This document shows, piece by piece, positions 11,875-24,500 of a DNA stretch of 64,000 nucleotides (the first letter of the stretch is position 1; every line of letters begins with the position of its first letter). Source of the DNA: Reticulitermes speratus (lineage: Eukaryota; Arthropoda; Insecta; Blattodea; Rhinotermitidae); assembly GCA_021186555.1 (NCBI GenBank), contig JAJKFL010000013.1:27732743-27796742 (forward strand), written 5' to 3'. A program made the translations under genes and the position numbers. The notes beneath the pieces were generated by a model. That model was not told the DNA's origin. It searched no databases and worked only from the letters and a program-made list of their open reading frames with translations.

Positions 11875-12041
11875 ATACTTCCTTTAGCAACTTTTTTCCC
11901 CCCCTTTGATTTCCAACACGGTCCTCTACATTTAATACTGTAGGATAACACTGCCACAGGAACATATCTAAGTTACATTACTCTGTCTACACAAATGTAC
12001 ATTACAGTTAGATTCAGACCTTACCATTTTATGAGAATACG
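11875..12041 (-). repeat. Segment duplicated in inverted orientation at 63838-64000
   Basis: The reverse complement of this stretch matches 63838-64000 over its whole length at roughly 85% by eye, including the shared words GTAATGTAACTTAGAT and TGTTATCCTAC. It lies about 1.4-1.6 kb past the Rsf1 stop, so it is either 3'UTR or an unrecognised dispersed repeat. Confidence 0.75.
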
Positions 12042-13436
12042 TCACAAGTTGCTTCTAAAGCAGCTCATATAATGAGGAGTACAAACAGGTAATTTAATGT
12101 GCTCCATTATTTTGTCATAGAATTATTTATGCTGCTTAAAGGACAGGCTCTACAATGGCTGTACTAGAGATATTTTACATATTTTTCCTCTTACAATTCA
12201 TGATTCGTAACACCCATCAAATTTAATAGGTACATTTTGTTTACAACACTGACACTGTTATATCCAGTCACATATGTAACATTTATACAGGACAGTTTTG
12301 AAAGCTCCATTCTCACAAATATAAAACGAAATAAATTTCAAAGCATGAAGCATGTAAGAACAATGAAATCTTACAATACATGTTGAAGGTGCTACAGACA
12401 TTAAAACAAGTATATTTTGTATAACTATGCAACTTCAATTCAATGACATTAGTTCCTTGTAAGCTTCATTCCTAATATACAGAAAGAGCCTCATAGATCA
12501 ATCAAGAAAAATGAAGCTCTCAGGGTGAATTTGGGGGGAGGACTGAAGAATGAGTATTACTTTTATTTCATTTCATTTCTTTAACCAACAAAACTCTGAA
12601 ATGGAAGAAACACGCTTTCATCCCAGAGCAAATATTTTATAAATGTGAAAAAGAAAATAAATATGAATTTATAAATGTAAGGCCCGTAAATCTGAACACT
12701 GTATTTTAATATATACAAGGTGAAAAGAAGGAAAGAAAAAAGAAGAAAGAAGAGGAAGAAAAAGCAGTGTACCCATAATCCAAGGATGAACCCTGGGATT
12801 TCCCTCTGTATCTTAATGACAAAAACTGCTTGCAAGTTAAATTAATATCTTTGGGTGCTTGGGTACCACACAACAAAGGTGAAAAACAACCTTTAAAATG
12901 CCTCCTTCTGAAAAAATTGTAAATAAAAAACTCTTTTTACTGACACAACGTACTTAAATATTTGTGTTTCTACACTGCCATTATAAAAATTATTTTCTCA
13001 TCTTCATAACATTCATGGCTGTCATTTAAAACATATTACACTTTTCCAGTATAAAAGTTTCATGATGAAACTTTGTTTTAAATATATGTTACTATATATC
13101 ATATAGTACATTTAAGTCACTGTTATTTACACCTATTTACATGTCACATGACAAAAAGTTTTCACATACTGACAAACAGTTCTTCTGTATAAAACACAGC
13201 AGGTTCTTCTAAGTCACGAAACTAACTTCTTGCACATTTCCTACATCTTCAGTAAAAGTTAATATTGTTTGAATAAACAAGTGATGTTTAGCTGCACTTT
13301 CAACAAATTTATGAGACACTTATTAAGAAGGAAAAGTTTCAAGAAGTTAATGAATATTATGAACAACTTACTTGCTCTCACAAGCATCTTGTTCATGCAC
13401 ATCCATCATTGAAAGAAATCACACTACCTCACCTTG
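12042..13436 (-). other. Rsf1 3' untranslated / downstream sequence
   Basis: AT-rich, no ORF recognised. A minus-strand AATAAA (TTTATT at 12562-12567) is a possible polyadenylation signal. There is a strong splice-donor-like site at 13372. I cannot place the transcript end. Confidence 0.4.
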
Positions 13437-15562
13437 CTATGTGTCGAGGTCATCCTCTCGTTGGCTGGAGAAGTATGACACGAGGCCACCAAATTCACCA
13501 CCGCCTTCTTCATCATAAGACTTACTGTTGCTACCGTCTGATGCCTGCAAACTGTGGGAGGCATCTGGAGAAGCATAGTGATCTGGGTACGGAGACCCCT
13601 GGTAGGCTGAGGGTGGAAGAGCATCATCTGCAGCTGATAAAGGTGGAGGAGGTGGATAGGCACCATAGTGGTAATTAGGTGGTGGAGGTGGGTGGTATGG
13701 GGAGAAATTACCAGAAGCTGGGCTCCTACCCTGATGTGGAGGTGGGGAAGGCTGAGCTTGCTGCAGATGGTTTCCTGCTCCTGTGGAAGGTGGGAACTGT
13801 GGCTGGTGGTGTCTGCCCTGTGGCGTCCCAGTAGGTCCCACCACATCAGCTGATTGGAGAGGAAATCTAATAAGAGGTGGGGGTACTTGTTGATGCATAG
13901 AAGGAGGTACTCCTCGTGTGTAGGGTGGGGGTGGTGGGGTGTTGTGTGATGTGGGGGATGGCCCAGGTTTTGCGGCCAATGGGCTTCCAGCTGACGGAGG
14001 AATCTGTGTTGGGGGTTGGTGTAGAGGAGAACCTTCTCCCCCAGGCTGAACTCCATTGTTGGGTGCAATTGCAATTGGCCCTCCACCAGATGGTGATGGA
14101 TCAAGAGGGTGGTGTGATGTATGGTACATCTGAGGACCTTGTGACCCTGGGCCTGGAGTTCTCATCCGTAAGGGTGGCATGGTTGTCTGCTGTACAGAAC
14201 CTGGTGGTGGGCAGATGGGAGATCCTCTTGGACTGACATAATGTGGCAAGCAAATTCCTGGACTACCTGATGGAGAGCTAGTTAAAGGTGGAGGCTGTCG
14301 GTAAGGTGATGGGATACGGCCACGAGCTGGAATTGAGTATGACTGTGCTGCTGCAACACTGTTTCGCCCTGAAGGACTAGTTCCCACACCTAGCCCAGAG
14401 CCTGAATTTCCTGAACCTGGGCCTGTCAATGGTGCTTGATCATTGCCTGGACCGCCAAAATACTTATGTCCCATGGCTGTGGCTGCAGCTGTGAAACTCT
14501 GCGGTCCTCCTGAAACCGGCTGTGACTGCAACATTCGTGTAATTACACTGCTACTTGAAGGTGGGGACTGTGTCGAGAAAGGCAGCTGCTGCGGCTGCTG
14601 TTGGTTTGGTCCTGGGAAACATGATGTTATACCACTCAGAGATGTTGACACCATTTGACCATTATCAGACAGCTTCCCTGCTAAAGCAACAGTTGCATTT
14701 GTGTCAGCAGCAGCAGCAGCTGCAGCAGCAGCAGCAGCTGCGGCAAGTGTAGCTTTCCCACGACCTCGACCTTTCCTCTTTGCTGGTGTTGGTGGTGACA
14801 CTACTGGAGTAGCTGATGAAGTAGATACCACTGGCAAATTGACAGGTGAAACTGTTGGTGGTGGTTCTATCCTCTTTGAAAGTTCTGGCACAATTTCTGT
14901 GCTTTTTTGAAGAGGTAGTTCTTTGTGTGTTGATGTACTTATCAAAACAGGCTGTACAGATGCCATTTCATCCACTTTCTTACCCTTTCTACCCCTCTTC
15001 TTCTGTTCCTTCTTCTCAAGCTTCTTGGCTTCTCTCTTCTGTCTCCTTTTCTCTTTAGCCTTGGCTAATTCTGCTTGCTGAAATGCCAATTCTGCTTCCT
15101 GCATAGCAAGTGATTCATCTTCATCTTCTTCCTCTTCTAACACTTCCTTCTCAAGTAATTCTTCCTTCAGCATTTCATCCATTTCCTTTTCCTCATCCAG
15201 CAATTCCTCTTCCAACAGCTCTTGATCCACTAGTTCTTCTCTCTCATTTAACACGGCACCTAGCCTTACTTCACCTTCTTCTAGTTCCTCTCTCTCATCC
15301 AACATAGCCCCTAACCTTATTTCACCTTCTTCCAGATCATCAAACTCTTCACCAAGATCCTCCACCTCATCCTCAGTATCATCCCGGATGATCTGCCTCT
15401 TTGTACGTGTTGGTTTGGCTTTCCTTGGTTTCCTTTCAGTTTTGCTTTTCTTCTCAACTTTGGGTTTCTTTAGAGTTTTCCTTTGCTTTGCAACTCTCGG
15501 CTTCTTTTCAGATTTTTCTTTTTTCTTCTTCTTTCCCACTTTGCATGGAGGCTCCTCTTCAG
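13437..15562 (-). CDS. Rsf1: Rsf1 exon 18, terminal exon with stop codon
   Basis: It encodes about 708 residues ending [10 protein letters not shown] and a TAG at 13439-13437. The acceptor TTTCAG|CT joins exon 17 to give an Ala codon. In order it contains a Lys-rich start, an EE-rich repeat (EEGEIRLGA / EEGEVRLGA), a coiled coil ([19 protein letters not shown]), a 13-Ala run, then a Ser/Pro/Gly-rich half with PPPPPY and PPPPPNY (WW-binding PPxY motifs). A strong donor-like GCAA|GTAAGT lies 65 bases beyond the stop (13372), so a 3'UTR intron is possible. I do not recognise homology to vertebrate Rsf1 here. The link rests on phase, strand and spacing. Confidence 0.82.
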
Positions 15563-18500
15563 CTGAAACATTTCAATGTTAGCTTCAAAATGTGTTAAAT
15601 CACAATCAAATTTTGTAAGTACATAAGAGAAACATATTCAAAATAATGACTTTCCTAATATCTAAAAGATAAGAATCAACCCTACACTGTTCTCATACTT
15701 GGAAAACATTAACATATTTTATACCATTACTTACTGTATAATACAGCACTTTCCTACTAACACAAGCATAAAGCTAAGATATCATATCAAGCAGTCTCAA
15801 ATTATCAGTAGTTGGGTTAGTGTCCTGCATGCATATTGTATGTAGCCTTGGCTCATGGAGTTCAGCTGTGTCATATGTTGAAGCTGTTCCAAAGTTTCAA
15901 CACATACTGCAACATACTGCAAGTTACCATCTTCACAGTGAATGTAAAGCAGGAGAAGAAGTGAACAGACATGTATGTAGGTCACAGTGGAAGAAAGGAT
16001 CAGGGTGCGAGGGATGAATGTGCCATATGCAGGCCAACGAGCCAGAAAAAATTTGCACGAACATGTAACAAGGAATAAATTTTTGCCACATACAGTAGTC
16101 TCATTCAGTATCTACTCATACTTATCCATATTACACACACGTTAAATGACAATACAAGGACCAACAGAAAAGATATCTGACATGCAGTTCAGCCTGCAGA
16201 GTGACAGATCTGGATGCATAATTTCAAGGCATCACTTCCTGCTTTTAGGCCAAACCACTTACTAGCTTCCGGTCACTACAGCACAGAAAAGTGCAAGCAA
16301 ACATATCACCCTGTGCTACAGTCCATCAGAAGTTACAGAAGTTTAAATGAAAGAACTTTCATGCAACTTTTATGCCTTCAAAAGCAGCTGATATAAGAAC
16401 GGCCAAACACTTCTGCCTCAAGGTCAAGTAAATTCTCTGTTCAGATATGCAATTCTCACAGTTACATTTTAGAACACACATTTTCTTGTACTAGATGAAG
16501 GATGGGCACAGATGGTGGGTTAACCCTTTAAGGACAGTATCAGCAGGCCATATGGCAGTAAGAATAGGGAGAATTTAAATGTCTGCCATATATCAGGCTG
16601 GTCACAATTAAAATCCCTACTTCTCCTTGTTAGCTGCAGAACTGTTCCATGGGTAGGTGTGATATTTAAAGCAGCTTTCACATGCTGTTTTCACGTCACG
16701 TGTGTATCCACTGCCATCACAAAGCTTATCAAGAAGCCTAATGTGACTCTTTCTTGTCAACAAATCATTACAACATGGCAGCATATCTCACCAGTGAGTG
16801 CAAACAGGTTTAAAAAGTGCTGTACATCCAATGCAATGTATAAGCCTCATGATGATATGTTATGGATTAAAAGTGAAGAGGGTGGGACTGGTAGCTGCAA
16901 GTGTGAAGAGAAGAAATGCTGAGATTGTGAAGATAGACACTAAAAACGATGAAAATGGAGACCGTTACAATGACTGGTAAAGGTGGATGAAATGTTGCAT
17001 GTTTTGTGTATTAACCATATGAAATGAACAATGAAATATTTTTTTTTTGGCAGACATGCTTGAATGTATATCCATCCTTCCCCATTACAGTGATACCAAT
17101 GTGCATTCTGCCTTTTTCACTGCTCCCTGCTTGGCCTGTTAACCTTTCCAGATGGCCTATTACTGTTACAATGTTTCCATATATTTTCCCTTGGCAGATG
17201 TGCTTTTTTGGGAGCAGTCTTAGATTAGGGTGGCCTTGCATTCAGGTAAATATGGTAGTTAAGAATTATCAAATCTTTAACATGTGGGAAAACATCTTTT
17301 TGGTACTAAAAAGGATCGTAGACTGGCCAGTCACTTTTTCTCATTTGATTTTGTACTGCCATTTAAATACATACCCAAAATTATGGTTTCTCAAACTGTG
17401 GTACATGTACCACTACAGGTACACCAACAGTTGTTTACTGGTACATGGCCTTAAGAAAAACTGAAATGTGAACACAGATACTAATTTTAAAAAATAAATG
17501 AAACATAAGTCACATATATTTGCTAATATGCAGCATTCCTGGCAACATTATATAACTCATTCCCATTGTCACCCAGTCTATCCAATTTCAGCTTTTTATT
17601 TACCTAACAAAAGTATTGGTGATACAATGAAATTGTTAAATTTAATTTACTGGCACACCAGCAAAAAAGTTTGAGAATGTCTACAATAGATTAATAAAAA
17701 ATGGTACATGTATGGATGCAGGTATTTATTTATTTATTCATTCATTCATTCATTCATTCATTCACAAATCACTTAATGAGTTAACGTTGTATTTACCGTG
17801 CATTTTCAAATGAGATATGTTCAATAATCACCAACCAATGCACATAAACTATTTCACAATAGTTTATTCCTAAAATTCCCCTATACGTATTTCGGTGGTT
17901 CAAACCACCATCTTCAGGGGGTCATAGAGATTAATATGCATAGACTTTACAGTTATTACATATATGGTTATATTCATATATGTAGAATATGAGTGGGCTG
18001 ATAATGTCCACTTCGTACAGTATGTAAAATAAATTACTATAAAATGAATTAAAAGTTGCTAAAATGTTTACATAATTTGTAGTTAGCCTGAAAATTAGTG
18101 GCAGTTTGGTCTTGTAGTAAGGTGGTCATCTGTATGTACTAAGTGAGCTGCGTGACGTCCGTGTCGTGTTGTTGCAGAGTGATGACTGGTGATTATTGAA
18201 CATATCTCACTTAATGATGTTAAGTTAACTGGATAAGATGTACATCATCAAAATGAATATAAGGATATTATGAGAATGACAGGACAAAAGGGGTCATGGC
18301 CTAGTTTAAATTATTATCCCAGAACCTGTCATGAAGAATGAACTGAGAAAAGCAACAGAGCCCTAATCGTAACAGCTGTGTCAGGAAAGCAACACAGCCC
18401 TAACTGTAATAGCTGTGTCAGGAAAGCAACAGAGCCCTAACTGTAACAGCTGTGTCAGGAAAGCAACAGAGCCCTAACTGTAACAGCTGTGTCAGGAAAG

Positions 18501-21500
18501 CAATAGAGCCCTAACTGTAACAGCTGTGTCTGGAAAGCAACAGAGCCCTAACTGTAACAGCTGTGTCAGGAAAGCAATAGAGCCCTAATCGTAACAGCTG
18601 TGTCCAGGCTGAGATCAAAATGGAGCCTGTTCAAAATAAAGAATCAAATGCATCACCTCTGTGCTTACATGACCAGTGTAATTGGTCTCTTCACCCATGA
18701 CAAAAATACTCTGTGGCAGTGGCAACAAATCAGTCACTTTCTTAGTTATAAAAATAAAATTGGCTAACCTGATTCATTATCCAATTCCTTTCTCCCTGCC
18801 TCTTCTTGTTGTTTTGCATCTGCTTTAGCTTCTGTTTCATCCACAGCCTCAGCTTCAGGTTGAACTTGAGGCTGAGGTTCTACTTCTGTTTCTTCATCTC
18901 CATCCCCTTCCTCATCTTCAGCCTCTGGTTCATCCTCTTCTTCTTCCACCATCATTTGCTCCTCTTCACTAGCTACATATTCTTCCTCACTTTCTACCTG
19001 CTTAGTCATAGCTTTCATAAATTCCTGAAATAAATTAACAACTACTACAATGACCATTAACATTTTCGTTTTCCTCATACACACAATGCAGCTGCTGTGT
19101 TAAAAATATTTTGCTCTTTAAGCTGCCACAAAAATTGTGCCCAACTTCTGATAACCTGGAAATATGTTCACTAGCAACCAATAGGTAGTACTTTTTATTG
19201 CTTTCAATGCAACACACAGAGAATAAGAGTGACCTTAATTACTCAGGTAATTTTAGAAAGGATGTCTGTTACTGTCTGATTTTAGTGGAAATTGGAAAAG
19301 CCACCAAATTTTAGTAAAGGTACAAACATCAAATTTTACGAAAATCTGTTCAGCTCCTATATACAGATACAGATATGGTGTAGCTAACAGGTGCAGTTTT
19401 GAAGCTTTTACTGCAAACATTTTAAAACAGCCTAGAAACAAACACACAACCATGCCAGAAAAAATTATTTCTTACCTCTTCACTCTCTGATCCTGCAGTC
19501 TCCTGATAATTGATCTTCCTACCGCGTGTTCGAGGCAAAGGCGAGATTTCACCATCATCTAAGCCTCCATATTTTATCTGAAAGGAAAAGAAAATATTGC
19601 AACTCTCATAAAGTAGTGCAGAGAGACAAATATGAAAAGAGTGAAAACATGCTTTATTTTATATATATATAGTCTGACAAATGTACACTTTATTCACATC
19701 AATTGTGTAACACAGTCCTACATGTTTCGAGCCTCCATTCTGGCTCATCTTCAGGGACTCAGTATTTTATATTACACATTTTACATCAATTGGTACAATT
19801 GTTAAAATAGTAAAAACTGAGTAACATGAATTTTTACAATAGTGTTTATACACTGGTTAAAATAATAAAAGGTAAGTAAATGTAGCTGCTGTTACGTTGT
19901 TATAAATCAAGTCTTATACAGGTTAAAATGTTAAAAGCCGAATAATCTGTGTTGTTACGGTATCCTGAAACATATAATATCTAAGATATAATATATAATA
20001 ATATGTAACAGCAGCTACATTTACTTACCTTTTATTATTTTAACCAGTGTATAAACACTATTGTAAAAATTCATGTTACTCAGTTTTTACTATTTTAACA
20101 ATTGTACCAATTGATGTAAAATGTGTAATATAAAATACTGAGTCCCTGAAGATGAGCCAGAATTGAGGCTCGAAACATGTAGGAACGTGTTACACAATTA
20201 ATATGAATAAAGTGTACATTTGTCAGACTATAAATATATAAAGAAAATGTATGGAATGAATAATATTAAGTTTATGCTTTAGTTTGTTTCCCTCACAAAT
20301 CAGTGTAGGCTGAAATGTTGTTACATCCAAATGTTCATAAACAGTTTGTTCATCTAACAGTTCAACCAAGTCAAAAAAAAAGTAAAATTCAAAATGAAAT
20401 ATATATATATATATATATATATACATAAAGAATTTGAAGCAAAGCTCATAAAGCTTACTTTCCTGTTGCATAGGTTTCATAATTAAACATATCTATTACT
20501 CTTATTACAGCTATTTTATTTTATTTTATTTTTGTGAATTATTTATTACTTATGTACAGATTCTGTATACATTACATTTGTCAGATATAATCTCAGAGTT
20601 TTGGAACACTGTTACACTTGTGTGTGTTGATTTACAAACATGTCACACATAATAACTTGTTATATTTACAACCTAACTCCACATCAAATTTCACATGCCT
20701 AACTCCAGTGGTTGATTACTTAATACCATCAAACTGAAAGCTAACGCTACCACATTGTGGTTTCACATCCTAAAAAATACTGCCTTAAAAAGTTGCATAC
20801 TTTTCCAAGATCAATTACCATACACCACTTCAAAACCCAAAAGTCTGTGACATCTGTGTCACTATAACCAGTATGGTGTTATCACTGAGTGTATGAAATT
20901 AAAAGTACGATGCTGGGGTATCTTCCAGTGGTACAACGTTCACACCATGTTTCATGACAATCAGTCAAGTGGCTGAAAAGCTTATATGCCACTCACACAC
21001 AGAGAATGTCGATCTCATATGGATATGTTCTTTCTTGTTTTGGTAAGAAAGTAGACCAGAAAGGGCTTTCTTGCATCAGTGCTAATTAAACGTGAATAAA
21101 GTTAACACTGACTTGTTGCTGTTGTTCTTCTTTTTTCACTAATTATACTCAACAGCCTGTTTTGATTCAGAAAAAATTGTGAAAGAGTGAATGCTTAACA
21201 CCAATGTTTCTCAAATTATGGTCCACAAACCTCTTTTTCCTGGTGCAAGAAAGTATTAGAAGAATGAGACAGTTGTTGGAAAACCTTCAATTATTTTTGT
21301 TATACCTGAACACACGTTGCACAAAAATGTTTAATGCCATATCACTATTTTGTTTTACCATGTATATCTGTAAAGAAAGGCAGTTCAATTCATCAACATC
21401 TAGGCCAACAAGGGATCAGTCAGCAGTAAATATACATACTGGTCCAAAATATTAAAAGTCAGAGAAACAGTACTTTACACTTGGCAGACCTCTCTGAATG

Positions 21501-24500
21501 AGTGACCAGCCTATCACAAGGATTCTATCTTCACGAGAAAACGCAACACAGAAAAATTAATCTCAGAGTCGGAATGAAGTGATTCAACAAAATTAAGTAT
21601 AAAATGTTTTTTACTCATCATCCATTGACAATGTTGCTACATGGAACTTCATTTCATATACAGACATTCAGCGAAACCAAGCTCCCTTGTTGCAGGTTTC
21701 TGATTACACAAAATTATATAATTAATCAGTTACTTCCTCAAATGCACATTATTTTGTGCAAATGATTAAGCACGTGAGATGCACAACTTTAAACCTACAA
21801 TATCTTCATCACGGAATACAAAGTTCAGTTTTATATTTGGTGAACATTTCCTGTGTCCATCCAACACATTTACATTTACATTTATAATTTACAATTACAT
21901 TTATCATTTACTGTACCTACAAATACGTAAATCTTTGGTACCTGTCAAATGGCTTCTGCTGTGCTATCAATTGGAAACATAATGTTCGAACTCTTTAATA
22001 AGCATCATATCTCAAAAGGTAAAGGTACACATAAAGTTCTCCCTGTCCATACCATGAAGGCATACAGGGGGAGCAGAGCTTTAGCTCCACTCATTCTTTA
22101 ACTTCCGCACTAGATGGAGCTGAGTTCACGTTTCAAATGACATGTTTATTAATTCACCCTTACCTTTGGATTCTTAGACTTATTCTTACTGTATTCTTCA
22201 ACCATCTCTTTCATATGTTTCTTTTTCTTCTTCTTCTTTGACTTAGATTTAGGGCTATCCAAGTGAAGTTTCCTGAAAAGGCATAAAATGCATATATAAA
22301 TAAACAATGCATTATGAACTACAATACTTAAACATCAACCAATGGTCCAGAAGTTTAAAAAGCAATCTTTTATTTGTCAATATTAATTTGTATGGACTAC
22401 AGATAAGAACAAACTCATTTATCAGAACCATGTGCATAAACGGCTTGATCCTTTTAAACTCTTTTATTTTTATACAGTGATGAGACATGAAAATTAATGA
22501 GCAAAATGTCTGCACATATTATTACCACTGCTATATTTTAGTTTACTTCAGTTTTTATGGACTGTGCCACTGCCACGGTAATTGATCCGTCTAATGAGAC
22601 AACATGTACATGCCTGCACTAGCTCACATATGCTCATACATGCACAAAAGACGGCCACCAAACACACTTTTTTGTATCAGATTTGTTGTTCCCATTCAAA
22701 TGCCAAATGGCCAGTGTTTCTAGTAATACACATTCAACTCATTTAAATAATTACTAAGTCATTTGATTTTTTCTTTTTATGACCCAAGATGAGTTGACAT
22801 TAGGGTACAATTCCAAAATACTAACAAATACATATGGTATAAGGGTTATATAAGATCAGTCTCTCAGAATCATCCTGACAATTCTACTTTGTCCAGGCCT
22901 GATTAATACTGGAATCACAGAAAAAGCCGTTGTCAAGTTCAGTGAGTACTGTCTCTTACATTTCTTGTACCTGCATTAAATAATTTATCTTTTGATTGTA
23001 AAATTTATCAATCATTTACCCTCCTGTGTTGAGGCAGTCCCAATATGAGTTTTTCCCTGATCAGTTGGCACGTAACAAAAATTATGACTTACCGCTTTTT
23101 CTTCCGCCCCCATGTTGAATCACTTTCCTCACTATCCGAGTCCTGCCACAATCTGCGAGTCTTTTTACGGCGCGGCTCAATACTTTCATCACTATCATCA
23201 TTAACTGAAAAACCAGAAACAACATCAAAGTACAAGGATGTGATCCACACTGTGAGGCCATTTGACAGGTGCTGCAAAGTAATGAGGTTATTACAACAGT
23301 GTGAACTGAACGGCCAATATAAAACTTAAGCGGCTCCCAGATGGTCAATATCATTGTGCAGTATTTCATTTTGCTTGTGAGTCAGGACGAGAAAGCATGT
23401 TGAGTCATACTGATGCTGTTCGTGTGACCACTGCATTAGCCCTACCTTTAAAAAAGAAAAAGAATTGCCGCTGGACCAAAGAATGGTACAGAAGAAGAAC
23501 ACAACACACCCATGAAAATCTCATGAGAGATTTAAGGATGAGTGAGCCAAATGACTACAAAATTTTTGCGGTTGCATGGTCCATCATTTGATGGGCTATT
23601 AAAGACTGTTACCCCTACAACCGCTAACAGAATTACTAATATGTCAGAAACACTCTTGAACAGCATTTATCCATTACAGTACACTATTTCGACAATGGAA
23701 ATGCTTTTGAAGGCATGAAGTTCATAAGTGCTACATTTCCTCAATCCAATGGAATTATTGTGCTGGAGGCGTGTTTACTAATCGGCAGACAGACAGCAAC
23801 TGAATGAATATTGCGCAATACTGTCCAGAGACTATTCAATCTTATCTTTCCTCTGGCACAATATATTGTGTCAAACTTCATTTGAATGACATAATATATT
23901 GTGCAACCCTTCAACATTAAAATTAATTTCATATGACGAAGATGCATGGTGTCAACAATGTGAAATAGATTGTCAATGTTAGGCCATTAGAGTTATAAAA
24001 CCAATTATGTCTCAAGAAACACTGGTGATGATCTACTACGCCCATTTTCATTCAATTATGAAATATGGCATTATTTTCTGGGGTAATTCTTCATACAGCA
24101 TAAACATTTTCAGATTACAAAAAAAGGCAACTAGAATCATTACAAATTCTACAAATAGATTCCTGTAGAGATCTATTTAAGACACTAAAAATTCTTCCCC
24201 TTCAATCTCAATATATCTTTTCTTTATTATGTTTTGTTGTTAAGAATATGGATCAATATAAGGTCAATTCAGATATTCATGGTTGGAATATTAGACAAAG
24301 TTCCAATTTTCATCAAACTATATCTAACTTGTCACTTTATCAAAGAGGTACCTACTATATGGGCATTAAGATTTTCAATAGCCTTCCTTCTTGCACATAA
24401 AATTATCCCATAATATTAAACAGTTCAAATTGGTTTTAATGAATTTTCTTTATTTGAATTCTTTTTACACACTTGATGACTATTTTAATTGCAATAATGT

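Larger units (their letters stand above)
19670..20231. mobile_element. Foldback element, 226-bp arms, with hammerhead-like motifs
   Basis: Arms 19670-19895 and 20005-20231 are near-perfect reverse complements (outer AGTCTGACAAATGTACACTT, inner ATGTAGCTGCTGTTAC) around a spacer of about 109 bases. Each arm carries a hammerhead-like motif. No protein is encoded. It is flanked by (TA)n, so a target duplication cannot be read. It lies in the intron between Rsf1 exons 15 and 16. Confidence 0.82.

Noticed and set aside
13409-15598. Plus-strand and alternate minus-strand ORFs over the last Rsf1 exon, including a His-rich 226-codon one
   Set aside because: Out-of-frame readings of Pro/Gln-rich coding sequence. 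The main frame is supported by splice phase and composition.
18347-18605. Possible CRISPR-like array
   Set aside because: Units are contiguous with no unique spacers, and the window is eukaryotic.
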